A DNA stretch of 64,000 nt from Deltaproteobacteria bacterium. Its GTDB lineage: Bacteria > Desulfobacterota > Desulfuromonadia > Desulfuromonadales > BM103. The notes beneath the pieces are model-generated. The model had not been told where the DNA came from, made no database searches, and worked only from the letters and a program-made list of their open reading frames with translations. Numbering within the stretch: the stretch's first letter is position 1; each line of letters begins with the position of its first letter. The stretch lies in the NCBI GenBank assembly GCA_024279915.1, contig JAJRRB010000085.1, forward strand, positions 24,686 through 88,685, read 5' to 3'. The position numbers and the translations under genes are program-made. This document shows, in pieces, positions 15,167-24,650 of the stretch.

Positions 15167-15829
15167 TTAAGCTTCTTCTGGTTGCTCACCAGAAGTTTCC
15201 AAACTTAACGCAGAGCCCTCCTCGACAGCATCCTCATCAATCAATAGCGGCAGACTTGCCCCCTCATCATCCCAACCCTGTCTTTCATTCTCCTCATCTG
15301 ACACCAGTTCACTGAATTCACGCAAGGTCGGCAATGCAGTGAGGTCGGCCAGTCCGAACAGTTCCAAAAACTCACGGGTAGTGCCGTAAATCATCGGTTT
15401 GCCAGGAATGTCTTTCTTCCCGAGGATTCTTACCAGCCGCTTTTCGAGCAAAGTTTTCAGGACGCTACCGGAATCGACTCCGCGCAGATACTCGACTTCT
15501 GAGCGGGTGACTGGCTGCCGATAAGCAATGATGGCCAAAGTCTCAAGAGCAGGCCGGGAGAATTTGAAGGGTCGGTTGTGGCCTAGTTTCCTTAAGAAGT
15601 CTGCGTATTCAGGACGCGTTCTGAGTTGATAGCCACCGGAGACTTCTTGCAGAAAAAATCCGCGAGGACGTTCAGCATAATCGACTTCCAACGCTTCGAT
15701 TGCAGCGAGAATCTCAGTTTGCTCCGTATCCAGAGCTTCGGCCATACGCTCGGCCTTAATTGGCCCATCGGCGGCAAAGATCAAAGCTTCGACCAATGGT
15801 ATAAGATCAAGAGTATCCAAGGGCATCAT
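15167..15829 (-). CDS. scpB: segregation and condensation protein B
   Basis: About 220 residues with the ScpB fold: the winged-helix start LVEALIFAADGPI, then SGGYQLRTRPEYADFLRKL, SRPALETLAIIAYRQPVTRSE and GKPMIYGTTREFLELFGL. ScpB is the KITE-type subunit of the SMC-ScpAB condensin that organises and segregates the chromosome. It carries an acidic C-terminal extension of about 45 residues (EENERQGWDDEGAS). The start is chosen at the ATG pair 15829/15826 because it fits family length; a TTG at 15859 is possible. The beginning overlaps the end of scpA. Confidence 0.92.
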   Translation of the reverse strand: MMPLDTLDLIPLVEALIFAADGPIKAERMAEALDTEQTEILAAIEALEVDYAERPRGFFLQEVSGGYQLRTRPEYADFLRKLGHNRPFKFSRPALETLAIIAYRQPVTRSEVEYLRGVDSGSVLKTLLEKRLVRILGKKDIPGKPMIYGTTREFLELFGLADLTALPTLREFSELVSDEENERQGWDDEGASLPLLIDEDAVEEGSALSLETSGEQPEEA

Positions 15830-16589
15830 CTCCAACGTCCAGCTCTTCATTTTCGTCAATCACCACCGCAGGGAAGAGCCAGATTGTTCCATGGTGAACA
15901 TTCTGCATAAACCTGACCAGGTGCAGCTTCACCAGCTCCAGCAGCGCCAGAAAGGTTACAATCACCTCGTTGCGTTTGAGACCATCGCTGAAAAGATCGA
16001 CAAAAGCCACACTTTCCTTGCCTTGTAAAGCTGAGAGAATGGCATTGATACGATCCGTAACGGAAAGTTGTTCCATATTGACTTCATGAACAAGTTGTTC
16101 GGGATTTTCCTTAAGGACTTCCCGCAAAGCCTCCAGCAGATCAAAGAGGCCCACAGCGACAAAACCTGCCTCGGCTTCTTCAAGGACTTCCGGCTGTGGG
16201 GCAACACGGGCAAAAACATCGCGTCCCAGCTGGGGTTTGTGATCAAGAGTCAGGGAGACTTCTTTATATTTCTGATACTCAAGCAAACGCCGAACCAACT
16301 CTGCACGCGGGTCATCTTCTTCCTCTTCCAGATCTTCCTCAACAATCTTTGGCAGAAGCTGCTTTGACTTGATATGCAGCAAGGTCGCCGCCATCAGCAG
16401 GAATTCTCCTGCCAGGTCAAGATTGAGGGTTTTCATTGTATCCAGAATCGCCAGGTATTGCTCAGTGATTGCTGCCATGGGGATATCATAAATATCCATC
16501 TCATTCTTCTTGATGAGATGCAGCAACAGGTCGAGAGGCCCCTCGAAGTTTTCCAACTGAATAGAGTAGCTGTCCATATCGCGGCTCAT
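15807..16589 (-). CDS. scpA: segregation and condensation protein A
   Basis: A 260-residue kleisin with the diagnostic N-terminus LENFEGPLDLLLHLIKKNEM and IYDIPMAAITEQYL, a middle linker rich in acidic residues (EEDLEEEEDDP), and the C-terminal winged-helix segment VIVTFLALLELVKLHLV. It bridges SMC heads with ScpB. The ATG overlaps the stop of the upstream site-2 protease gene by four bases (ATGA), and its own 3' end overlaps scpB. The three genes are therefore one operon. Confidence 0.95.
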   Translation of the reverse strand: MSRDMDSYSIQLENFEGPLDLLLHLIKKNEMDIYDIPMAAITEQYLAILDTMKTLNLDLAGEFLLMAATLLHIKSKQLLPKIVEEDLEEEEDDPRAELVRRLLEYQKYKEVSLTLDHKPQLGRDVFARVAPQPEVLEEAEAGFVAVGLFDLLEALREVLKENPEQLVHEVNMEQLSVTDRINAILSALQGKESVAFVDLFSDGLKRNEVIVTFLALLELVKLHLVRFMQNVHHGTIWLFPAVVIDENEELDVGDDALGYS

Positions 16590-17269
16590 CGATAGAAAAG
16601 CAGGCGCATGGTCTGCTCAACGACGTTCATATGAGGCCCAGCCATCATGCTTACCACATGATGAACCACCGGACCGAAAGTCGTCTTCCAGAGTGACGTG
16701 CCAAAAATAATAAAGACGATCAGTAACATGCCAAAGGGTTCAATGCGACGGAGCATCTGCGATTGCTTTTCCGGCAGGATGCCCATAAGGACTCTGCCAC
16801 CATCGAGAGGTGGAATTGGCAAGAGATTAAAGAGACAAAGGATGACGTTGATATAGAGCCCGAAGGCCGCCATCAGGCCAATCGGGTTAATCAATGGTTG
16901 CAACGAGCTTCCTTCAGGAAGCATGGCCGCGGTATAGACGATGACACGCAGCAACAGGGCAGAGAAGAGAGCCAGCAAAAGATTTGCTGAAGGACCTGCC
17001 AGAGAGACCCAGATCATATCTTTTTGTGCGTGACGCAGATTATTCGGGTTGACCGGTACCGGCCGAGCCCAACCAAAGCCAAAGACCAGCAGAGCAATGG
17101 TGCCAATGGGATCAAGATGTTTAATCGGGTTCAAAGTCAATCGACCAAGCAGTCGCGCCGTCGGATCGCCGAACTTGTCAGCAATAAAGCCGTGAGCAAC
17201 TTCGTGCAAGGTAACCGCAAGCAGAGCCGGAACCAGCATGATTGAAACTTTAAGTAGGATATGTTCCAT
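16586..17269 (-). CDS. site-2 protease family (M50) membrane metalloprotease
   Basis: About 227 residues with several membrane spans. The zinc motif HEVAHG follows LLAVTLHE near the N-terminus, and [13 protein letters not shown] near residue 140 supplies the third ligand (Asp), as in S2P/SpoIVFB-like intramembrane proteases. Substrate is unknown. This short form is usually found next to scpAB and tryptophanyl-tRNA synthetase genes in related genomes. The start at 17269 is preferred; a TTG at 17290 would add seven residues. Confidence 0.88.
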   Translation of the reverse strand: MEHILLKVSIMLVPALLAVTLHEVAHGFIADKFGDPTARLLGRLTLNPIKHLDPIGTIALLVFGFGWARPVPVNPNNLRHAQKDMIWVSLAGPSANLLLALFSALLLRVIVYTAAMLPEGSSLQPLINPIGLMAAFGLYINVILCLFNLLPIPPLDGGRVLMGILPEKQSQMLRRIEPFGMLLIVFIIFGTSLWKTTFGPVVHHVVSMMAGPHMNVVEQTMRLLFYR

Positions 17270-17405
17270 AATAAAGAGCTCTGTAAGCAATCAAAAGAAT
17301 GCGTATTTTTAACAGATGCACCAAAGTAAGTCAACGACCTGTAGACGACAAAACCATCTAACTAACTGATTTAACAGGAGCAGCCATCAGCTCTGTTCTC
17401 TATTC

Positions 17406-20060
17406 TCAGCCTTGCTGTTTCAAATACTTACGCTGTGCCAAAGCTATCTCGTCATCTGCCGTCACCACACGCCCATCGAGGCGCGCGTAAAGAAGATCGT
17501 CAAGAACGGTTTTGTAGATCGGACCGGAGGCAAGACCGAGCTTTGCGAGGTCATGTCCGGTGAGTACTGGCTGGACATTGCGCAATTGCGTTATATACAG
17601 CGAAATCCATTGACGGACGTGTTCTTTGTTGGTTCTGGCCATCATAAAAAGCAGTATTTCTGTCGATAGCGGCTTGAACCAGCGATACAAACTACTTGAT
17701 TTTGGTGAACGCATCCCATGATTGCGACCTTCCAGTCGCTTCAACAAGGCCATAGCAGTTGCGCGCTGCTTGTTCAAAATATCAAGGTAACGTGGCAGGA
17801 TCTGCAAACGCTCACAAAGATGCTTGATCCCTGCGCGATCAAGTACAGCAGTAAAGGCCAGCAGATAGCAAAGCCAACGTTCGCACGGGCGCCCGGTATA
17901 AAGCAGGTCATACCAGTCGGTAGCACGTCTCGCCTCATCAAAGAACTCTGAGTAATCGACTTTGCTGGTCAGATCCGGATGGAGACATTTGAGTACATCC
18001 AGGCTGGCCAGTCGCGAAATATCCGGCAACGGTTGATGCTCATCCATAATCAACAGAAGTTCATTGAAGATCCGTTTGCCACTCACCTTCTCCATCAGAC
18101 CAAGCCGCACAGCGCTTTTCAGCAAGTGTTCCGTCTGCTTGCCGATTTTAAAACCGAGGCGCTGTTCAAACCGTACGGCCCGAAAAACCCGGGTCGGATC
18201 TTCGACAAAGCTCAAGTTGTGCAGCACGCGAATCGCCTTATCATCGATGTCACGCTGACCACCGTAATAATCGAGCAGTTCACCGAAAGTATGATGATTC
18301 AGACTGATCGCCAGAGTGTTGATGGTAAAGTCACGACGACTGAGATCCATTTTCACTGAAGCGTGTTCAACATCAGGCAGAGCACCGGGTTCCAGATAAT
18401 ACTCCATTCTCGCTGAAGCAATATCCAGTTTAAAATCATCCGGGTAAATGAGCACTGCGGTACCAAACTTGTGGTGACAGCGCACCCGGCAGTCGTTGCC
18501 ACGAGCAAAGGTCTCAGCAAAGGCAACGCCGTCACCTTCAACCACAACATCGATATCCAGGTTTTGCTTATTCAACAACAGGTCACGCACAAAGCCGCCA
18601 ACCACAAAAACGTTGACATCAAGCTCGTCACCAACCCGACCAAGTTGCGCCAGGAGATCCTGAATCCGTTTCGGCAGACGGTTACGAACCAGCCGCTGGA
18701 TCTGACCAATATTATAACGTCTACCACCACGACTGACCAGGCTGCGTTCGCCCGAACGTGGCGGCGTACCGACACTGCTGGTCAAATGGCGCAACAGGTC
18801 GGTGCGGGTAACAGCTCCAGCAAGTTTTCCATTTTCAACCACCGGCACAAAACGTTGGTTACTCTCGACAATCAACGTTTTCAAGGTAGCAACAGTCGTT
18901 TGCGGACTGACCTGATGGAAATCGCTGGACATAATCTCGCTGACCAGTTGCTGTTGCAGGCCGTGATAGACCGCCTTGTCGACCAGTTGGCGTGAGATGG
19001 TGCCGACGACGACATCTCCTCTGACCACAGGCACAGCGTTGATATTATAACGGGAGAGAGGCTGGTGCGCATCAGCCACAGAATCATCCTCTGCCACAGT
19101 CTTGACCGGTGTCGACATCAAATGTCGAGCCTGCCATTGTGGCTGGACGTGCTCTTGCAGAAGAGCCGGTAATCGATCGAGCACCTGCAGCAAAGTCAGA
19201 TCACGGACAGCACAGGAGGCCGCTGAAGCGTGTCCACCACCCCCGAATTCCGCCATGATATCGCCGACATGAATTTCCTTCAGTCGCGAACGGGCGACGA
19301 TGAAAATCCGGCGTTCCATGCGCACGATCACAAAGAGAACATCGAGGTTCTCCATATCTTTTAGCTTATGCGTAAGGGTGGCGATATCACTGACAAAATG
19401 ATCAATGGTTGCGTGAGCAAGAGCAATATTGAGGCCGCGAACATTAAGTATCGTCTTACTGGCGATCAGATCATTAAGCAAGCGTACCTGATCTGGAGTC
19501 AGTTCATGGGTCGTTAGATCGGCGACCACATTGAGACTGGCTCCGTTACTCAGGAGATAAGCAGCAGCCTGATAATCTTTAACTGTCGTCGTATGGAAGG
19601 TCAGACTACCGGTATCTTCGTAGAGGCCGAGCATCATCATGGTTGCTTCATCAGCCGTCAGCTTAACCTGCTGCTCCATAAGCAGATGACTGATGACCGT
19701 GACCGTTGATCCGAGCGCTTCAACATGCTCAGTTGAACCTTTCAGGCTACCGGCCTTGGTCGCATGATGGTCGTAGATATGAATATCGACCCCTGGCCGC
19801 GTGGCAACAACAGCAAAAGGACCGATACGGGACGCCTGGCGAACATCAACAAGGATCAGGCGGGTGATAGCGTCCATATCAATGTCGCGAACACGCTTGA
19901 AACCAAAAGCATATTGCGCGCTATTCAGAAAAAACTCGCGCAGGCTACGTTCCTGGCCACCGGGGAAAACCATGACGGCATCAGGATAAAGACGCTTGGC
20001 GGCAATCATCGAACCGAGGCAATCGAAATCAGCGTGGATGTGGGTTGTGATTACTTCCAT
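17406..20060 (-). CDS. DHH-CBS-tRNA nucleotidyltransferase/poly(A) polymerase fusion
   Basis: An 884-residue multidomain protein. The N-terminal DHH phosphoesterase domain has THIHADFDCLGS, DHHA, and the DHHA1 signature EFGGGGHASAASC near 275. Two CBS domains follow (MSTPVKTVAEDDSV and IMSSDFHQVSP). The class II nucleotidyltransferase head then shows VVGGFVRDLLL and LDIDVVVEGD, followed by RRDFTINTLA and RAVRFEQRLGF. Geobacter is known to split CCA addition between C-adding and A-adding enzymes plus a poly(A) polymerase. This domain order fits the A-adding type, but the exact specificity is inferred. It is separated from pyrD by a palindromic repeat. Confidence 0.88.
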   Translation of the reverse strand: MEVITTHIHADFDCLGSMIAAKRLYPDAVMVFPGGQERSLREFFLNSAQYAFGFKRVRDIDMDAITRLILVDVRQASRIGPFAVVATRPGVDIHIYDHHATKAGSLKGSTEHVEALGSTVTVISHLLMEQQVKLTADEATMMMLGLYEDTGSLTFHTTTVKDYQAAAYLLSNGASLNVVADLTTHELTPDQVRLLNDLIASKTILNVRGLNIALAHATIDHFVSDIATLTHKLKDMENLDVLFVIVRMERRIFIVARSRLKEIHVGDIMAEFGGGGHASAASCAVRDLTLLQVLDRLPALLQEHVQPQWQARHLMSTPVKTVAEDDSVADAHQPLSRYNINAVPVVRGDVVVGTISRQLVDKAVYHGLQQQLVSEIMSSDFHQVSPQTTVATLKTLIVESNQRFVPVVENGKLAGAVTRTDLLRHLTSSVGTPPRSGERSLVSRGGRRYNIGQIQRLVRNRLPKRIQDLLAQLGRVGDELDVNVFVVGGFVRDLLLNKQNLDIDVVVEGDGVAFAETFARGNDCRVRCHHKFGTAVLIYPDDFKLDIASARMEYYLEPGALPDVEHASVKMDLSRRDFTINTLAISLNHHTFGELLDYYGGQRDIDDKAIRVLHNLSFVEDPTRVFRAVRFEQRLGFKIGKQTEHLLKSAVRLGLMEKVSGKRIFNELLLIMDEHQPLPDISRLASLDVLKCLHPDLTSKVDYSEFFDEARRATDWYDLLYTGRPCERWLCYLLAFTAVLDRAGIKHLCERLQILPRYLDILNKQRATAMALLKRLEGRNHGMRSPKSSSLYRWFKPLSTEILLFMMARTNKEHVRQWISLYITQLRNVQPVLTGHDLAKLGLASGPIYKTVLDDLLYARLDGRVVTADDEIALAQRKYLKQQG

Positions 20061-20095
20061 AAGGCACCGGGGCGCGAAAAGACGATTTACAACCA

Positions 20096-20192
20096 GGGCG
20101 CGGCAAGCAGCGCCCCTACAGATAACCCATTATTCTACAGACAGAACGCGATACGCAAAAAATCAATGGTAGGGGCGCCGCTTGCTGCGCCC
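20096..20192. repeat. GGGGCGC inverted repeat between pyrD and tRNA nucleotidyltransferase gene
   Basis: The 24-nt arms at 20096-20119 (GGGCGCGGCAAGCAGCGCCC and CTAC) and 20169-20192 are inverted repeats with two mismatches, enclosing ~50 bp. This GTAGGGGCGC...TGCGCCC type of element is commonly dispersed between genes in environmental proteobacteria. It could act as a terminator-like structure for pyrD although no T-run follows. Confidence 0.75.
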
Positions 20193-20199
20193 TTACATT

Positions 20200-21141
20200 T
20201 TATAATTTTAAACTGCCGATTAACTGATGAATATCATCGATACCTTCATCAATACAGAATTCTTCAATACCGTCGATGATCGTCAACATTGCTGTCGGAT
20301 CGACGAAATTGGCTGTGCCGACCTGAACCGCGGTGGCACCGACGATCAGGAATTCGAGAGCATCCATTGGCCGCGCAATGCCACCAATGCCGATCACTGG
20401 AACCGAGACAGCCTGTACGACCTGATGAACCATACGCACGGCGACCGGCCGTATCGCCGGCCCGGAGAGACCACCAGTGGTATTGGCAATGCGTGGCTTG
20501 CGGGTGTGGACATCCACCGACATGCCAGTAAGCGTATTGATGCAGGAGATGGCGTCCGCGCCTGCCTCTTCGACGGCTCGGGCAACAACCGTTATATCAG
20601 TCACATTGGGCGTCAACTTGACGATCAACGGCTTTTGCAGGTTCTTGCGTACCAGAGTAACAACTTCGCTGGCTGCTTGAGGATCGGTACCGAAGACGAT
20701 ACCACCCTGCTTGACGTTCGGGCAGGAGATATTCAGCTCTGCAGCAGCGATTTCAGGGATATCGTTGAGACGCCTGGCAACTTCGCCATACTCCTCAAGA
20801 GTATTGCCGAAGAAATTGGCAATCACCGGCGTATTGACGGTGCGCAGATAGGGCATCTTGTGCTTGATAAAAGCATCGATACCTACATTCTGCAGGCCAA
20901 TGGCATTAAGCATGCCACTGACAGTTTCAGCGATTCTTGGCGTCGGGTTGCCAGCCTTGGGCTTTAGCGAGAGGCCCTTGGTGACGATCGCGCCGATCTT
21001 TTCCATATCCAGAAAGGGCGCATATTCTTCACCGTAACCGAAGGTTCCCGAAGCAGGCATCACCGGGTTACGCAGCTTGATCCCGGCGATTTCCACACCC
21101 AGATTGGGACGCTTGATATTTGCTTTATTTTGTTCACTCAT
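20200..21141 (-). CDS. pyrD: dihydroorotate dehydrogenase, class 1B catalytic subunit
   Basis: About 313 residues. The FMN-binding barrel has RNPVMPASGTFGYG, the catalytic cysteine in NISCPNVKQGG, IVKLTPNVTD and the phosphate-binding end IGIGGIARPMDALEF. It oxidises dihydroorotate to orotate in pyrimidine synthesis. Class 1B enzymes use NAD via the PyrK subunit, which is encoded directly upstream with an ATGA overlap. That overlap and GGAGGGTGCGTCTG before it favour the ATG at 21141 over the one nine bases earlier. Confidence 0.95.
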   Translation of the reverse strand: MSEQNKANIKRPNLGVEIAGIKLRNPVMPASGTFGYGEEYAPFLDMEKIGAIVTKGLSLKPKAGNPTPRIAETVSGMLNAIGLQNVGIDAFIKHKMPYLRTVNTPVIANFFGNTLEEYGEVARRLNDIPEIAAAELNISCPNVKQGGIVFGTDPQAASEVVTLVRKNLQKPLIVKLTPNVTDITVVARAVEEAGADAISCINTLTGMSVDVHTRKPRIANTTGGLSGPAIRPVAVRMVHQVVQAVSVPVIGIGGIARPMDALEFLIVGATAVQVGTANFVDPTAMLTIIDGIEEFCIDEGIDDIHQLIGSLKL

Positions 21142-21998
21142 CAGACGCACCCTCCACAGCTGTTATCACTCTGCCCCAAGGCACTCCAGTCCAGATATTG
21201 CGACTTAAAGACTGGTCCGACCGTACAGGTGCAAAGATAACTTGGATTTTCATCCGTATGCCCTGCCCCCTTGACGACACAGCCAAGACAAGCACCAACA
21301 CCACAGGCCATGGATTCCTCCAGCGAGACCTGCAACGGCACCTGGCTGGCGGCACAGATGCTGTGAACGGCACCGAGCATCGGCAGAGGACCACAGGAAA
21401 AGACCTCGGCGTCAGGATATTTCTGAAGTTTACGTTCCAAAACCTGGGTCACCAGACCCTCTTCACCGAGGCTGCCATCATCAGTAGAGATAAAAGTTTC
21501 CACGCCGAGACGTTCAAACTCTGTGACGGCAAAAATATCATCCCGCGTGCGTCCGCCCATGAGGAGGCGAACAGTGCAGCCATTGGCAATCAACTCACCC
21601 GCCAGCATATACAGAGGCACCAGACCGATGCCGCCGCCAACGAGGATCTTCTCACCCTGGCGTGAAGTGCAATCAAAACCATTGCCGAGAGGGCCCAGCA
21701 GTTCAACGCGATCACCATCATGAAGATCTGCCATGATGGATGTGCCGCTGCCGACGACCTTGTAGACGATCTCGACAAATTCTTTCGGTGGCAGACCGTC
21801 ACAATCAGCAGGCAGAAAACCGGTCCGGAAGATACCGAAAGGGCGCCGCAGCAATGGTGGTAATGAACGCTGTACACGAAACATGACAAACTGACCGGGA
21901 TGGGCTTTTTCTCCAAAGCCAGGAGCCAGGATCTTCATCCGGAAATATCCGGGTGAAATCTCCTGGTTGGAAATAATTTTGGTGCGGTAATTCTGCAT
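21141..21998 (-). CDS. pyrK: dihydroorotate dehydrogenase electron-transfer subunit
   Basis: A 285-residue ferredoxin-reductase-type flavoprotein. The FAD domain has PGQFVMFRV and RRPFGIFR, and the NAD domain has ILVGGGIGLVPLYML and VFSCGPLPML. The 2Fe-2S cluster ligands are SMACGVGACLGC and the later Cys in SYLCTCTVGPVF. It passes electrons from PyrD to NAD. A run of Cys at the very C-terminus (NSCGGCV) is extra. It follows rimI by seven bases, so rimI-pyrK-pyrD form one unit. Confidence 0.95.
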   Translation of the reverse strand: MQNYRTKIISNQEISPGYFRMKILAPGFGEKAHPGQFVMFRVQRSLPPLLRRPFGIFRTGFLPADCDGLPPKEFVEIVYKVVGSGTSIMADLHDGDRVELLGPLGNGFDCTSRQGEKILVGGGIGLVPLYMLAGELIANGCTVRLLMGGRTRDDIFAVTEFERLGVETFISTDDGSLGEEGLVTQVLERKLQKYPDAEVFSCGPLPMLGAVHSICAASQVPLQVSLEESMACGVGACLGCVVKGAGHTDENPSYLCTCTVGPVFKSQYLDWSALGQSDNSCGGCV

Positions 21999-22005
21999 AA
22001 TCTTT

Positions 22006-22488
22006 TTACTCTCCTGAATAAGTCATAATTCCTGAGTGTTTCATAATCAGGGCGTCTTCTCCATCTGGATAATATGCAGACCGTTTGCCGTCAGCAGAAA
22101 ATCCGAACCGTTCGTACAGGGCAATTGCCGGTGTATTGCTAACGCGAACTTCAAGCCAAATAGAGGTCAAGCCGAAGATTTTACTGCGTGCAATGACATG
22201 CTCAAGCAACCGGACAGCAACGCCACAACGGCGCATCGCTGGCAAGGTCGCCAGATTTTGAATCTGCAGTTCACCGGCAATCAACCATGTGCAGAGGAAT
22301 CCGCTCAACTGATCATCGTGCCAATAAAGGTCCACCGACGCAACCGGGTTCTCCAACTCATCAGTAAAGTGTTGCAGATTCCAGGGCTCTTTTTGACTGG
22401 CGCATTCAAGCCGTTGCACTGCGGCAAGATCAGACCGTTGCATCGGTGCGATCCTGTCGGCGTCAGGCAAAGAGATCGATGGGTTCAT
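22006..22488 (-). CDS. rimI: ribosomal protein S18-alanine N-acetyltransferase-like GNAT
   Basis: About 160 residues of GNAT fold with IAGELQIQNLATLPAMRRCG leading into GVAVRLLEHVI (acetyl-CoA site) and the RimI-like end WLEVRVSNTPAIALYERFGF. RimI acetylates the N-terminus of ribosomal protein S18, though RimI-like proteins are often promiscuous. The chosen ATG (MNPSISLPDADR) has GGATCC upstream. The longer frame read further upstream lies inside a dispersed palindromic repeat and is not real coding sequence. Confidence 0.82.
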   Translation of the reverse strand: MNPSISLPDADRIAPMQRSDLAAVQRLECASQKEPWNLQHFTDELENPVASVDLYWHDDQLSGFLCTWLIAGELQIQNLATLPAMRRCGVAVRLLEHVIARSKIFGLTSIWLEVRVSNTPAIALYERFGFSADGKRSAYYPDGEDALIMKHSGIMTYSGE

Positions 22489-22503
22489 ATAGGATCCATT
22501 GAT

Positions 22504-22582
22504 CGTCATTCTCGCGCATGCGGGAATCCAGAGATTTACTGGAACTGTCAAAAAATGGATCCCCGTTTTCACGAGGATGACG
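22504..22582. repeat. CGTCATTC...GGGAATCC dispersed palindromic repeat
   Basis: The arms CGTCATTCTCGCGCATGCGG (then GAATCCA) and TGGATCCCCGTTTTCACGAG (then GATGACG) are imperfect inverted repeats around a 25-bp centre. This is the widespread proteobacterial element whose ends read CGTCATTCCCGCG...CGGGAATCC. It occupies the upstream region of rimI within the 330-bp gap to purM. Confidence 0.85.
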
Positions 22583-22709
22583 ACTTATGAAGAGGCTCGA
22601 TTGTAACACTTTACAGCCTTGCAGCTTTACATCCTTACGGCGATTCATAATAGGCCACTGCTGTCGACCTGTAAAGAGGGAGAATAGTACCTGTTCTCAA
22701 GGTTTACAA

Positions 22710-22739
22710 TTGACAACCTGCCGAGTGGTGATTTATTTA
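22710..22739 (+). promoter_or_regulatory. possible promoter for purM
   Basis: A perfect TTGACA at 22710-22715 is followed after 18 bp by TATTTA. A second AT-rich candidate (TACAAT) lies about 15 bp further on. No purine riboswitch or PurR-like box was recognised. Low confidence. Confidence 0.3.
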
Positions 22740-22818
22740 TTATGGCTACCTTTATGGTACAATTAAAATCTGGTTTTTTTATGTTGTTTTTTTGCTTTAG
22801 CGTTGAGGAGAACAAATC

Positions 22819-23867
22819 TTGTCTGATCGTTCCAGTATGACCTACAAAGATGCCGGCGTTGACATTGAAGCAGGTAATCGCTTTGTCGACCTGATCAAAC
22901 CCCTGGTTAAATCGACCAACCGCCCAGAAGTCCTTACTGATATCGGTGGCTTCGGCGGTCTCTTCTCTCTAAACAAAGACAAGTACAAATCGCCGGTTCT
23001 GGTCTCCTCAACCGACGGGGTCGGCACCAAGCTTAAACTGGCGTTTCAACTCAATCGTCACAATACAGTGGGCATCGACCTGGTCGCCATGTGTGTCAAC
23101 GACATCATCGTGCAAGGTGCCGAGCCGCTCTTCTTCCTTGATTACTTTGGAACAGGCATGCTGGCTCCGGAAAAAGCCGCCGAGGTTATCGAAGGTATTG
23201 CCGAAGGCTGCCTCCAGGCCGGTTGTGCTTTGATTGGTGGCGAAACTGCTGAGATGCCCGGTTTCTACAGTGACGGTGAATACGATCTGGCCGGATTTAC
23301 CGTTGGTGTGGTTGATCGTGATTCAATCATTGATGGTTCCAGCATCCAGGTTGGTGAGTTAGTCATCGGTATCGCCTCGAACGGCTTGCACTCCAACGGC
23401 TACTCCCTGGCTCGCAACATTGTCGATAAACGTCTGCAGGGTGATCTCGATACTGTCCACCCGGATCTCGATGAATCGCTCGGTGATGCCTTGCTGCGCC
23501 CCACCAAAATTTATGTCAAATCGATTCTCAACCTGCTGCGTGACTTCGATATCCGCGGTATCGCTCACATTACAGGCGGAGGATACTGGAGAACGTGCCG
23601 CGCGTCCTGCCCCGTCACTGCGAAGCAGTGATCCGTAAAGACTCATGGCCCAAACTGCCTCTTTTCGAGCTTCTGCGTGAAGCCGGCAATCTAGAAGAGA
23701 AAGAGCTGTATCGCACCTTCAATTACAGTATCGGTATGGTCCTTGTCGTGCCGAAGGATTCTACTGACGATATTTTGTCGCGCTTACAGGGCTTAAATGA
23801 GCAGGCTTATGTTATTGGTGAGATTGTCGCCTGTGATGAGCAAAGTGAGCGGGTGGAGTTGGTATAA
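22819..23867 (+). CDS. purM: phosphoribosylformylglycinamidine cyclo-ligase, with apparent frameshift
   Basis: Start is a TTG with GAGGAG eight bases upstream. Residues 1-255 are canonical Pur[65 protein letters not shown], and [14 protein letters not shown]. At 23578-23588 the expected [15 protein letters not shown] reads [14 protein letters not shown] and stops at 23631. The +1 frame continues ENVPRVLP...[22 protein letters not shown] to 23867. A single missing base near 23584 (GGA-TTA-CTG would restore it) explains this. PurM is single-copy and needed for purine synthesis, so a sequencing error is the likelier cause. The repaired product would be ~349 residues, normal length. Confidence 0.9.
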
Positions 23868-23870
23868 GCG

Positions 23871-23913
23871 GAGGCTGGGGGCTGGGGGTTGGGGGTTGGA
23901 GCCTAGAGGCTGG
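23871..23913. repeat. GGGGGCT short tandem repeat
   Basis: Head-to-tail copies of CTGGGGG/TTGGGGG (period 7) begin three bases after the purM stop. The same heptamer repeat occurs inside rmlD (37041-37070) and rmlB (38371-38404). Confidence 0.8.
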
Positions 23914-23958
23914 TAACTTTAAACTGTGATTTGAGATTTTATCTTCCTGGAGTATTCC

Positions 23959-24621
23959 ATGTCCAAATTGTTGCGCATCGGCGTCCTGGCCTCGGGCGGC
24001 GGCACCAACCTGCAGGCGATCATCGACCGCTGTATGGATGGCACTCTCGCTGCAGAAATAGCTGTGGTCATCACCAACAATCCGGGTGCCGGGGCGTTGG
24101 ATCGAGCCGGTAAAGCTGGCATCGAGACGCTCTGCATCAATCATCGGAATTTTTCACAACGCGAAGATTTTGACAACAGTGTGGTTAAAGCATTGCAGGA
24201 TGCCGATGTTGATCTGGTGGTTCTGGCCGGCTTCATGCGCATCATCACCCAGACTTTTATCGATGCCTTCCCGGAGAGAGTGATCAATATTCATCCCGCG
24301 CTGCTGCCTGCCTTTCCCGGTCTGCACGTCCAGCCACAAGCCATCGATTACGGAGCACGCTTCTCCGGATGTACCGTGCACTTTGTCGATGGTGGAGTTG
24401 ATACCGGGCCGATCATCATGCAAGCGGTTGTGCCGGTGCTCCCCGATGATAGTGCTGACACTCTGGCGGCCCGCATTCTTGAGCAGGAACACAAAACCTA
24501 CCCCAGGGCAATTCAGCTGATTGCTGAAGGGCGGGTTCGCGTTGACGGTCGTCAGGTGATCATTGAGCCAGCTTGTCCCCCTGCATTGACCTCTCTGGTC
24601 AACCCGTCTATTGACGGCTGA
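23959..24621 (+). CDS. purN: phosphoribosylglycinamide formyltransferase
   Basis: A 220-residue GART with RIGVLASGGGTNLQAIIDR at the start and VVLAGFMRIIT, then the catalytic region VINIHPALLPAFPGLHVQP and GCTVHFVDGGVDTGPII with the conserved His and Asp residues. It uses 10-formyl-tetrahydrofolate to form formyl-GAR, two steps before PurM acts. The gene lies 91 bp after purM. The C-terminal tail of ~15 residues past the usual end is unremarkable. Confidence 0.95.
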   Translation: MSKLLRIGVLASGGGTNLQAIIDRCMDGTLAAEIAVVITNNPGAGALDRAGKAGIETLCINHRNFSQREDFDNSVVKALQDADVDLVVLAGFMRIITQTFIDAFPERVINIHPALLPAFPGLHVQPQAIDYGARFSGCTVHFVDGGVDTGPIIMQAVVPVLPDDSADTLAARILEQEHKTYPRAIQLIAEGRVRVDGRQVIIEPACPPALTSLVNPSIDG

Positions 24622-24650
24622 GTCGGCAATGGACAAACACTGGACAAGCG

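Noticed and set aside
22489..22572. N-terminal extension of rimI
   Set aside because: It translates the CGTCATTC palindromic repeat and does not resemble RimI proteins.
23595..23867. Independent small plus-strand gene after purM
   Set aside because: It is the C-terminal part of PurM in a shifted frame.
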